11,600 nt of DNA from Collinsella aerofaciens (lineage in GTDB: Bacteria; Actinomycetota; Coriobacteriia; Coriobacteriales; Coriobacteriaceae). The position numbers were made by a program, and so were the translations under genes. A model generated the notes under the pieces. It was given only the letters and a program-made list of their open reading frames with translations. It ran no database searches and was not told where the DNA came from. Positions 1-6,800 of the stretch are shown here, piece after piece (the stretch's first letter is position 1; each line of letters opens with the position of its first letter). Where the stretch lies: the NCBI GenBank assembly GCA_905213725.1, contig CAJMJM010000055.1, positions 1 through 11,600 on the forward strand, in the 5' to 3' direction.

Positions 1-747
1 CAGGCCTTTGCGCTGGCCGATGGTGTAGCGCAGCGCGCCATTGTGGCGCCCGACCACGCTGCCGTCGCGCCACACAATGTCGCCCGGTGCAGCGGGATGT
101 CCGCAGCGGCGCTCGATATAGCCCGCGTAGTCACCGTCTGGAATAAAGCAGATGTCCTCGCTTTCGGCCTTCTGGGCGTTGGTAAAGCCCTGCTCGGCGG
201 CTATGCGGCGCACGTCGCGCTCCTTGTCCAGGCCTGCCAGTGGAAAGATCGTGTGCGCCAGGCGCTCCTGCGTAAGCGAATACAAAAAGTAGCTTTGGTC
301 CTTTTTGGGGTCTTCGCCGCGATGTAGCTGCCAGGTGCCGTCTGCCGCCTGGCTTGTTTTGGCGTAATGTCCCGTGGCGATGTAGTCGCAGCCCATATCC
401 AGCGTCGCATCGAGCAGCGCGCCAAACTTAATATGGCGGTTGCAGATGATGCACGGGTTGGGCGTCAACCCCTCCTGATAGGCAGTCACGAAGCGCTCGA
501 TAACGTTGCGGTCGAAGGTCTGCTGCAGGTCGAGCACATGGTGGGGTATCCCCAGGCGCTCGGCGACGGCCTTTGCATCGGCGATGTCGCGGTCGACCTT
601 ACTCATGCCCGTGGCGGGGTCGGGTGCGGGGCGGGTGAGGCGCATGGTGGCGCCGACGCATTCGTAGCCCTGGCTTTTGAGCAGGTACGCGGTCACGCTG
701 GAATCGACGCCGCCGCTCATGGCGACGAGCACGCGCTTGTTGTGCAT
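1..747 (-). CDS. mnmA: tRNA-specific 2-thiouridylase MnmA (partial, 3' end outside window)
   Basis: MnmA adds sulfur to position 2 of the wobble uridine (U34) of tRNA-Lys, -Glu and -Gln. It adenylates the base with ATP and uses sulfur that comes from cysteine through a desulfurase. I translated the reverse complement by hand: 249 codons are open from the ATG at 747-745 to the window edge, against roughly 350-370 residues usual for the family, so about 110 C-terminal residues are missing. Visible motifs are the ATP-binding PP-loop SGGVDSS (residues 11-17), the nucleophile cysteine C99 in NPCIICN, the TGHYAK segment (125-130), the DQSYFLY segment (150-156) and the second catalytic cysteine C200 in EDICF. 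The start is supported by AAGGAG nine bases upstream. cysK lies upstream on the same strand but is separated by a terminator. Nothing in the visible part suggests damage. Confidence 0.96.
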   Translation of the reverse strand, partial: MHNKRVLVAMSGGVDSSVTAYLLKSQGYECVGATMRLTRPAPDPATGMSKVDRDIADAKAVAERLGIPHHVLDLQQTFDRNVIERFVTAYQEGLTPNPCIICNRHIKFGALLDATLDMGCDYIATGHYAKTSQAADGTWQLHRGEDPKKDQSYFLYSLTQERLAHTIFPLAGLDKERDVRRIAAEQGFTNAQKAESEDICFIPDGDYAGYIERRCGHPAAPGDIVWRDGSVVGRHNGALRYTIGQRKGL

Positions 748-776
748 GGGGAGGTTCTCCTTGGTGGCATGTGGCC

Positions 777-815
777 AAAAAAGAAAAGCGGCGCGGGAGG
801 CTGGTTCCGCGCCGC
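777..815 (-). terminator. Intrinsic terminator of cysK
   Basis: Read on the minus strand there is a perfect 9-bp GC-rich stem (GCGGCGCGG with CCGCGCCGC, 788-796 and 807-815) and a 10-base loop. The T-run TTTTCTTTTTT follows (777-787). It lies 114 bases past the cysK stop and only 30 bases before the mnmA start, so it should separate the two transcripts. There is no room for a promoter between it and mnmA. Confidence 0.85.
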
Positions 816-819
816 AGAC

Positions 820-828
820 ATTGTAGCA
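820..828 (-). promoter_or_regulatory. Candidate extended -10 promoter for mnmA
   Basis: The minus strand reads TGC-TACAAT, an extended -10 element with five of six consensus bases in the hexamer. No good -35 box is seen at 16-18 bases, which extended -10 promoters can tolerate. The predicted start near 813 falls inside the first arm of the cysK terminator stem. A transcript starting there would carry a trimmed hairpin and about 65 bases of leader before the mnmA ATG. The sequence match is direct; promoter activity is inferred. Confidence 0.5.
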
Positions 829-838
829 AGTTCGGACG

Positions 839-861
839 TCTCGTGGGACACCCTAACGAGA
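839..861. repeat. Small inverted repeat between cysK and mnmA
   Basis: TCTCGT (839-844) pairs with ACGAGA (856-861). GGG (845-847) pairs with CCC (851-853) around an ACA loop, leaving a two-base bulge. No T-run follows. It lies upstream of the mnmA -10 element, so it could be an operator or merely an mRNA 3' stem of the cysK transcript. Confidence 0.35.
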
Positions 862-906
862 TGGGCTTAGGCTGCCAGAAGAGAGGGGAGACCGGCGTGC
901 CTTGGA

Positions 907-923
907 CTCGTTCTAAGAACGAG
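907..923. repeat. Perfect 8-bp palindrome just past the cysK stop
   Basis: CTCGTTCT (907-914) and AGAACGAG (916-923) are exact reverse complements around one central base. The palindrome begins five bases after the cysK stop codon. As RNA it would form a 6-bp stem with a five-base loop. No T-run follows, so it is not a convincing terminator; a 3'-end stabilising stem is possible. Confidence 0.4.
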
Positions 924-928
924 AAGCT

Positions 929-1867
<939 letters not shown>

Positions 1868-1925
1868 GGTGAACCTCCAAAGTGTTCAAGTTGCTGGTTG
1901 CCGTGTGGTTTCACGGTGCGTGTAG

Positions 1926-1965
1926 CAGCTAAACCCATAAACCTTATAGGTTGTTCGTTTAGCTG
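1926..1965. promoter_or_regulatory. Nested inverted repeat over the cysK promoter (likely operator)
   Basis: Outer arms CAGCTAAAC (1926-1934) and GTTTAGCTG (1957-1965) are perfect 9-bp reverse complements. Inside them AACCT (1940-1944) and AGGTT (1948-1952) form a second dyad around TAT. The inner dyad covers the cysK -10 box, one outer arm abuts the -35 box and the other lies at the predicted start of transcription. This is the geometry expected of a repressor site. The adjacent Rrf2-family gene is the natural candidate to bind it, but that is inference. A leader-RNA role is less likely, because most of the repeat lies upstream of the predicted transcription start. Confidence 0.55.
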
Positions 1966-1972
1966 TTGGCAA
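1943..1972 (-). promoter_or_regulatory. cysK promoter
   Basis: On the minus strand, TTGCCA (-35, 1967-1972) is followed after 18 bases by TATAAG (-10, 1943-1948), each with five of six consensus bases. The expected start is near 1936, giving a leader of about 68 bases. A weaker alternative, TTGCAT-N17-TACTAT (1975-2003), lies just upstream on the same strand. Confidence 0.6.
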
Positions 1973-2056
1973 GCATAGTAGACACTAAAGCCTAGTAATG
2001 CAATAGGAAATAGAAGATTATTACGAGTCGATTAACCATCTTGACCGGAACGGGTA

Positions 2057-2084
2057 TTTTCAAACCCATTTTTTCGGCTAGAAT
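2057..2084 (+). promoter_or_regulatory. Candidate promoter of the Rrf2 regulator gene
   Basis: TAGAAT (2079-2084) is a good -10 box. TTTTCA (2057-2062) sits 16 bases upstream as a weak -35 box. The predicted start is near 2091, leaving about 30 bases of leader. The Shine-Dalgarno is modest (AAAGG, 11 bases from the ATG). The TTGACC at 2041 has no -10 box at the right distance. Confidence 0.45.
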
Positions 2085-2120
2085 TTCAACGGACTAAAAG
2101 ACCGAAAGGCAGCACTATAT

Positions 2121-2549
2121 ATGTTGGTTTCTACTAAGGGCAGGTACGCCCTGCGCGTTATGGTCGATCTGGCCGAGCACCAGGCGGCCGGTCGCATCCC
2201 GCTCAAAGAGATCGCGGCGCGACAGGGGATTTCCGAGAAATATCTCGAGAACATCTTGGCTACGCTCGTGCGCGCCAACATGCTTTCGGGCATGCGTGGC
2301 AAGGGCGGCGGCTATGTGCTCACGCGTCCGCCCGAGCAGTACACGGTGGGCGAGATCTTGCGCCTGACCGAGGGCAGTCTGGCGCCGGTCGCCTGCCTGG
2401 ATGGCGACTGCAAGGGCTGCTCGCGCTCGGATGAGTGCCCCACGCTCGACGTGTGGAAGAACCTGGACAAGCTCATCAACGACTACCTCGACGGTGTGAC
2501 GCTCGATCAACTAGTCGCTCCCAACCATGGCTACGACTACGTCATCTAA
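2121..2549 (+). CDS. Rrf2 family transcriptional regulator with four clustered cysteines
   Basis: This 142-residue protein has the full Rrf2 layout: an N-terminal winged helix starting MLVSTKGRYALRVMVDLA, a helix-turn-helix around residues 26-54 (IPLKEIAARQGISEKYLENI), and the wing RGKGGGYVL (59-67). A dimerisation helix with VWKNLDKLINDYL (111-123) follows. Relatives include IscR (2Fe-2S sensing), CymR (cysteine metabolism, acting with CysK in Bacillus) and NsrR. Cysteines at 92, 97, 100 and 106 (C-X4-C-X2-C-X5-C) occupy the loop where IscR binds its cluster, so Fe-S or redox sensing is likely but unproven. IscR's spacing is C-X5-C-X5-C, so this is a variant. It is divergent from cysK, and the repeat at 1926-1965 is its probable target. 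Which subfamily it belongs to cannot be settled here, so no gene symbol is given. Confidence 0.9.
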   Translation: MLVSTKGRYALRVMVDLAEHQAAGRIPLKEIAARQGISEKYLENILATLVRANMLSGMRGKGGGYVLTRPPEQYTVGEILRLTEGSLAPVACLDGDCKGCSRSDECPTLDVWKNLDKLINDYLDGVTLDQLVAPNHGYDYVI

Positions 2550-2559
2550 CCCACACCTG

Positions 2560-2590
2560 CATTTGGGGACGGGGTGGAAATGGTAGATTC
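2560..2590 (+). other. Intergenic stretch, possible dispersed repeat
   Basis: The segment after the Rrf2 stop reads CATTT, a G-rich centre, then AAATGG. It looks like intergenic filler that I vaguely associate with Collinsella-type genomes. CATTT (2560-2564) and AAATG (2578-2582) can pair. Only one copy is present in this window, so repeat status cannot be shown. Confidence 0.15.
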
Positions 2591-2610
2591 TCTCGCCCTT
2601 TGAGACTTGA

Positions 2611-2655
2611 AAAATAAGAAGGCCGTCCATTTTTGCGATGGGCGGCCTTCGTTTT
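2611..2655. terminator. Bidirectional intrinsic terminator between convergent genes
   Basis: GAAGGCCGTCCAT (2618-2630) pairs with ATGGGCGGCCTTC (2638-2650), 13 bp with one G-T wobble and a seven-base loop. On the plus strand it is followed by GTTTT. On the minus strand the flanking A-run (2611-2615) reads as TTTTT. It can therefore end both the Rrf2 transcript and the membrane-protein transcript from the other side. Confidence 0.8.
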
Positions 2656-2690
2656 GGGCTGTTGAGACGGACACGGTCGGAATGGCCGTT

Positions 2691-3056
2691 TTAGTCCTCG
2701 GCGATGCTGTCGAGGATGCTGCGCGTGATGGACACCAGGATGCTGCCCATAAAGGCCGATCCAAAGCTGGCGATGGAGATGCCGACGCCCAGCAGGTTGA
2801 CCGACAGGTAGCTCGCGAGCTCAAGCATAAAGCTGTTGACGACAAGCTGGAAAATGCCCAGCGTAATGATCGTGAGCGGCAGCGAGATGACCGTGAGGAA
2901 CGGTTTGACGAACGAATCGACAATGTTCAGGAACAGTCCCACAAAGGCAAAGCAGACCCAGGTCTCGGCAAAGCCGAAGGGTTGGATACCGGGGACGAGG
3001 AACGTGGCGATCGCGATGGCGATCGAGGTGAAGAGCCAGTTAAGCATAAAGCGCAT
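2691..3056 (-). CDS. YvlD-type membrane protein (phage holin family, PF04020)
   Basis: This 121-residue, very hydrophobic protein has about four membrane segments (roughly residues 5-23, 32-49, 52-80 and 88-110). The segment NIVDSFVKPFLTVISLPLTI (44-63), followed by TLGIFQLVVNSFMLELA, is the family's hallmark: a KP motif, then SLPLT, then TLG, then an N-rich helix. The family is annotated 'phage holin' by similarity, but most members are chromosomal inner-membrane proteins of unknown function; B. subtilis YvlD belongs to a cell-envelope stress operon. No lysin or other phage gene is nearby, so a lysis role is unlikely. The charged tail ends in AED. AAAGGA about nine bases upstream supports the ATG. 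It stands alone and converges on the Rrf2 gene across a shared terminator. Confidence 0.85.
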   Translation of the reverse strand: MRFMLNWLFTSIAIAIATFLVPGIQPFGFAETWVCFAFVGLFLNIVDSFVKPFLTVISLPLTIITLGIFQLVVNSFMLELASYLSVNLLGVGISIASFGSAFMGSILVSITRSILDSIAED

Positions 3057-3244
3057 GGCGTGAATCCTTTCTTGCGCCGGGATTGCTGGCGTCGCGTGAA
3101 GCGGCTTACGGCGGCGACCTGGATGGTTGCGCGGGCGCGCCGCGGTGTTTGGGCGCCCATTGTCTCAAATATTCGTGGAGCTTACGTGCGCATATGGTTT
3201 CTAAACGGCGTTCGTCCTGAAAAACGCGCCGCTGGCAGAGAGTC
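3057..3244. other. GC-rich divergent intergenic region, no gene seen
   Basis: This stretch separates the membrane-protein gene (minus) from the yerC promoter (plus). I found no convincing open frame with a ribosome binding site on either strand. It holds a 10-bp palindrome TGGGCGCCCA (3150-3159) and a G/C-rich run at 3129-3145. No clear promoter for the minus-strand gene stands out. Confidence 0.4.
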
Positions 3245-3275
3245 TTGTCGCTTTAGTTTGGTGGTGTGCTACACT
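3245..3275 (+). promoter_or_regulatory. Candidate yerC promoter (extended -10)
   Basis: TGC-TACACT (3267-3275) is an extended -10 element. TTGTCG (3245-3250) lies 19 bases before the hexamer as a possible -35 box. The predicted start is at about 3281-3283, giving a leader of roughly 100 bases before yerC, longer than its coding needs require. Confidence 0.5.
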
Positions 3276-3280
3276 GCTAC

Positions 3281-3333
3281 GGGCAAAAGCCACAGGCGTT
3301 GCCCTATTGCATAGAACGGGCGAACGATGCCCG
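3281..3333 (+). promoter_or_regulatory. Structured 5' leader of yerC with alternative pairings
   Basis: GGGCAA (3281-3286) pairs with TTGCCC (3299-3304), with GCC/GGC inside, forming a hairpin at the predicted 5' end of the transcript. CGGGC (3317-3321) pairs with GCCCG (3329-3333), holding the leader ATG in this second stem and its loop. TTGCCC could instead pair with GGGCGA (3318-3323), excluding both stems. No terminator with a T-run lies between here and yerC, so any control would be at translation or RNA stability. The stems are short and could be chance in GC-rich DNA. Confidence 0.3.
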
Positions 3334-3377
3334 ATGTCAGTATCAACTTCGATGCCTTTTGGCGGGTTTGGCGGTGA
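3327..3377 (+). CDS. Possible 16-residue Trp-containing leader peptide upstream of yerC
   Basis: The open frame encodes MPDVSINFDAFWRVWR, with Trp codons at positions 12 and 15 of 16. It stops with TGA three bases before the yerC ATG and is in the same frame as yerC. No strong Shine-Dalgarno precedes it; the nearest purine-rich run is ACGGGCGAACG. Two Trp codons in 16 are rare by chance. Their place just ahead of a TrpR-related gene recalls amino-acid leader peptides, and the close junction would allow translational coupling. Nothing shows that it is translated, and an unrelated short open frame is the main alternative. Confidence 0.35.
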   Translation: MPDVSINFDAFWRVWR

Positions 3378-3380
3378 TCG

Positions 3381-3680
3381 ATGAATATCGAGAACATGTT
3401 TGACAAGCCTGATGTCAAGCAGCTGGTCCACGCATTTAGCCTTTTGGACGACGAGAAGGATATCCAAGCGTTTTTGACCGATATCTGCACGCCGCGCGAG
3501 ATTTGCGACCTTTCTCAGCGTTTGCAGGTTGCGCGCTATTTGGACGAGGGCGAGCCTTATGTTGAGGTTCAGGCCCGTACCGGCGCTTCGTCCACCACGG
3601 TGAGCCGCGTTTCAAAGGCGCTGAACGGCGAGTACGGTGGCTACCGCAAGATCCTCATTAAGTTGGAGGATGGTGAGTAG
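3381..3680 (+). CDS. yerC: YerC/YecD family TrpR-related DNA-binding protein
   Basis: This 99-residue protein belongs to the TrpR superfamily branch typified by Bacillus YerC/YecD, whose function is not established. The core runs from LLDDEKDIQAFLTDICTPRE through DLSQRLQVARYLDEGEPYVE (about residues 43-62) to the helix-turn-helix RTGASSTTVSRVSKAL (65-80); the Q-R-L-x-V-A-R and T-G-A-S-x-T-T-V-S-R signatures are diagnostic. Length matches the family at roughly 100 residues, which argues against extending the start upstream; a TGA at 3375 blocks that frame anyway. The Shine-Dalgarno is weak (GGCGG about six bases before the ATG), fitting coupling to the upstream open frame. A strong terminator follows, so it is probably a one-gene transcript apart from the leader. 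A role in tryptophan control is suggested only by family name and leader content. Confidence 0.88.
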   Translation: MNIENMFDKPDVKQLVHAFSLLDDEKDIQAFLTDICTPREICDLSQRLQVARYLDEGEPYVEVQARTGASSTTVSRVSKALNGEYGGYRKILIKLEDGE

Positions 3681-3704
3681 GCCAGCGACAAAAACGAATT
3701 GTGC

Positions 3705-3731
3705 AAAACCGCTCCTCCGGGGGCGGTTTTT
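3705..3731 (+). terminator. Intrinsic terminator after yerC
   Basis: AAAACCGC (3705-3712) pairs with GCGGTTTT (3723-3730). Three more inner pairs (one T-G wobble) close on a TCCG loop. The stem runs directly into TTTTT (3727-3731). It starts 25 bases after the yerC stop and separates yerC from addB. Confidence 0.85.
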
Positions 3732-3795
3732 ATATGCCCGCAATCGGCTGGTTCGTTGGGGTCAGGTTGCTTTGTACCAAAAGATGGAGCTGTGG

Positions 3796-3825
3796 TGGCA
3801 ATGTGTCCGCGTGGGCGGGTAGGAT
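3796..3825 (+). promoter_or_regulatory. Weak candidate promoter for addBA
   Basis: TAGGAT (3820-3825) is a plausible -10 box. TGGCAA (3796-3801) lies 18 bases upstream as a poor -35 box. Some promoter is expected here, because the yerC terminator lies just upstream and the addB start is only 134 bases beyond it, but the match itself is weak. Confidence 0.3.
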
Positions 3826-3864
3826 GGATGCATTGATTATTGCGAACAGTTTGAGCGGAGGACC

Positions 3865-6800
3865 ATGCCTGTTCGAATCTATACCACCAATGCCGGCACG
3901 GATTTGAGCGATGCCGAGTCGGCGCTGCTTGCCGACCTTATTGTCCGCCACGGGCGTGCCGTGTTGCTGGCACCTACGTTTGCCGAGCTCGACCTGTGCC
4001 GTCATGATGCGGCGGAAGCCGGCGTTTCGCTGGGTATCGACTACAAGACGTCTACATCGTGGCTTCGCTCGCTTTGGGAGCTTTTGGGCGACGGGCGCGG
4101 TTTCGTCGACAACCTGCAGCGCCAGATGCTGTTCTCGGACATGGTCACGCGTCTCGACGATGCCGACCTGCAGCCGCTTTCGCGCAGCCAGGGCACAGTG
4201 CGCATGCTCGCGCGCATGGCCCGCGACGTGTTGCCGGGCGTTGCGGGGACGGGCGCCGAACGATGCCGTGGCGACAACTGCCAGCCTGAGCCAAAAAGCG
4301 ATGCCGAGGCTCGTGTGTTCGAGCTTTTGCGCGCCTACGCGGGCGGTTTGGACCGTCGAGATATGGTCGAGCCCTGCGAGGCGGCCGACATTATGGCCGG
4401 TGTCCTGGCCGATAGCCTGCCGGCGTGCACCCGCGCCGTATGCGTGCGCGGTATCACGTCGTTTACGTACGGTCTACTCGAGCTGCTGTCTGCCGTGGCG
4501 AACAATGGGGGAGAGGTCGTCGTGCTGCTTGCCCGCGAGCAGGCGGCGATGCGCGAGGAGCTTGCCACGGCATTTGATGCCCGCGGTGTGCTGTTTGAGA
4601 TCGCGCCGCTGGGGGAGGACGCCGTCGCGTCTGATGTCGCTTGCGGGGCCGCCGCTCAGCCTGCCTTTATTGAGGTCGCCGGCCCCCATGCCCGTGCTCA
4701 TGTCTATGCGGACGCCATCGATAAGTTGGTGAAAGCGCACAAGGAGTCCAAGGCCGATAAAGCTACTGCAACGCCCGCCGACCCCGTGCGCGTGCTCGTC
4801 GTTTCTGCCCGGGCACCCCAGCTGTTCGGCGAGCTCGCCGCCCGTTTGGCGGCGCGTCACATTGCGGCCGAGACGACTGAGTTCACGGCGTTTTCCCAGT
4901 CCATCGCGGGCAGGCAGTTTACGGCGCTCGCCAACCTGATCGAGCGTATGAAAGCCGCCGACGAGGGCACCGCTTCCAAGACTGAGTGGTGGCCCGCGCC
5001 GGAGCTTACCGACTGGATCTACAGTCCGCTTTCGGGCGCTGATGCCGTCAATGCCCGTACCTTCGATAAGAATATGCGTCTCTCGCGCAGCAAGACTACC
5101 GCGGGCGTCAAGAGCCTGCTGCAGAGCGTTCAGGGCCAGGTGAGGGGCGCGCGCAAGGCGACGAGCGACGATAACTGGTTTAAGAACGTACCGTGTGTGG
5201 TCTCGGACGTGTTCCAGGCGCTGCGGCGTGACAAGCCCGTGACGGCGCTTAAGGCCATGCTTGCCGTTGCCGAGGCGTTGCCCGATCGCGCTCTAGGCGG
5301 CCTTGACGGCCAGGCCCGTCGCCAGGCAGAGACGGCTTTGCTGCGCCATGCCATCGACATCCTTATGAACGATGCTCGCGCGCGCGACGTGTCGCAGGCC
5401 GCGACCGTGCCGGTTCTCGACGGCGTTCGAACCAAGGTGGACAAGCGCAGTACCGCCTACGATTACGAGACCTATGAGGTCGATCGCACACCACGAGCAC
5501 AAGTGCGCTTCGCGTCGCTTGCCGATGCGTCGGTTCTTCGCCCTGGCAGCTACGATGCCGTGCTGTTTGCCGATGTCGACCTGGACAGCTATCCGCTTTC
5601 GCACGAAGAGGGCCCGCTTGCCACGTTGACAGCCGAGCTGCGCCGCGACGGCGTGTCTTTGGAGCCCGCTGCCCTGCTGCGCGTGCGCTTTGGCCGTGCG
5701 ATGCAGGCGGCGAGCGGTCCGGTCGCGCTCGCCCGAGTGACGCACGCTCGCCAGGCACGCGAGTGCTACCCGGCAGCCGTATGGACCGAGCTGTGGGCAC
5801 ATGCCGAGGCCGCTGGCGCTGCCAAGCCCATGCGCGTGGGCGAGGGCGATATCATCGCCGACTTTGATCCCGCGGCAGGTGAAGGCCTCAAGCGCGAGCG
5901 CGTGACCTGTGAAGCCCCTCAGCATCTGAGTGCCGAGGCCGTGCCGTATTTGGTCCTGCGCCGTCGCGATGGCGAGGGTGAGGACGCGCCGCTCGTGCCG
6001 CGTCTGACGTCCGCCTCGCAGATCGAGGCCTATTCGACCTGCCCGCTATGCTGGTTCGTCTCGTACCGCGTGAAGCCCCAGTCGATCGACGCGGGCTTTG
6101 GCAACATGGAAAAGGGCAACTTTGTCCACGACGTGCTGGAGCATCTGCATGCCCGTCTGCCCCAAGAGGGCATGGAGCGCGTGACGCCCGAGAATCTGCC
6201 GCGCGCACAGGAGCTGCTGCACGAGGTCTTTGACGAGACGTTGGCCGAGCACGCCGGCAAGCGCGGCACGGAGGGCCCGCTGGTGCCGCGCTCTGCGGTG
6301 GAGGAACGCCAGGTGGCCGAGATCTTGCCGCAGCTGGAGGGTGTGCTTGCCTACGAGTCCGAGGCACTTGCCCCCTTTGCCCCGCGCTACCTGGAGTTCG
6401 CCTTCAACGAGCTCAAGGTCGAGTATGCCGGTTGGCCGCTTGGCGGGCGCATCGACCGCGTGGACGTGGACGCCGAGAATCGTGCCGTGGTGATCGACTA
6501 CAAGCATCGCACGGGCGTTGAGGAGTTTAAGCTCGCCGACCCCACGGTGCGCGACGAGAAATCGGGCACGGCGCCCATCGACGATCCGCGCTGGTTGCCA
6601 CCACATACCCAAACGCTCATCTACGCCCAGGCCATGCGTCGGGCGCTGGGCCTAGATACCCGTGCTGCGCTCTATTTCTCGACCAAGGGCGGCAAGCCCG
6701 CGCTGCGCGGCGCGGCGAGTGCCGAGTTGCTCGAGGAAGAGCGTGGTGACGGTCGCCTCCCGGGCCTCAAGAAGGGTTTCCCGGGCGAGGGCGGCAGCAT

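Noticed and set aside
1868..1966. T-box or other riboswitch in the cysK leader
   Set aside because: I could not find a T-box core or a recognisable riboswitch. The strongest dyad overlaps the promoter and lies mostly upstream of the predicted transcript start, so a protein operator fits better.
1975..2003. TTGCAT-N17-TACTAT as the main cysK promoter
   Set aside because: Spacing is good, but the hexamers match consensus less well (three and four of six) than TTGCCA-N18-TATAAG just downstream; kept only as an alternative.
2691..3056. Prophage lysis gene
   Set aside because: Despite the 'holin' family name there is no endolysin, structural or integrase gene nearby, and this family is widespread as chromosomal membrane proteins.
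2607..3314. 235-codon plus-strand open frame across the membrane-protein gene
   Set aside because: It starts inside a terminator stem, is very charged and low in complexity, and runs antisense to a convincing membrane protein; it is a shadow frame.
3375..3383. Readthrough or selenocysteine at the TGA joining the leader frame to yerC
   Set aside because: yerC from its own ATG already has the normal family length, the family has no such N-terminal extension, and no selenocysteine insertion hairpin is evident after the TGA.
5293..5925. 210-codon minus-strand open frame within addB
   Set aside because: It is antisense to addB with no recognisable domain and no upstream signals.
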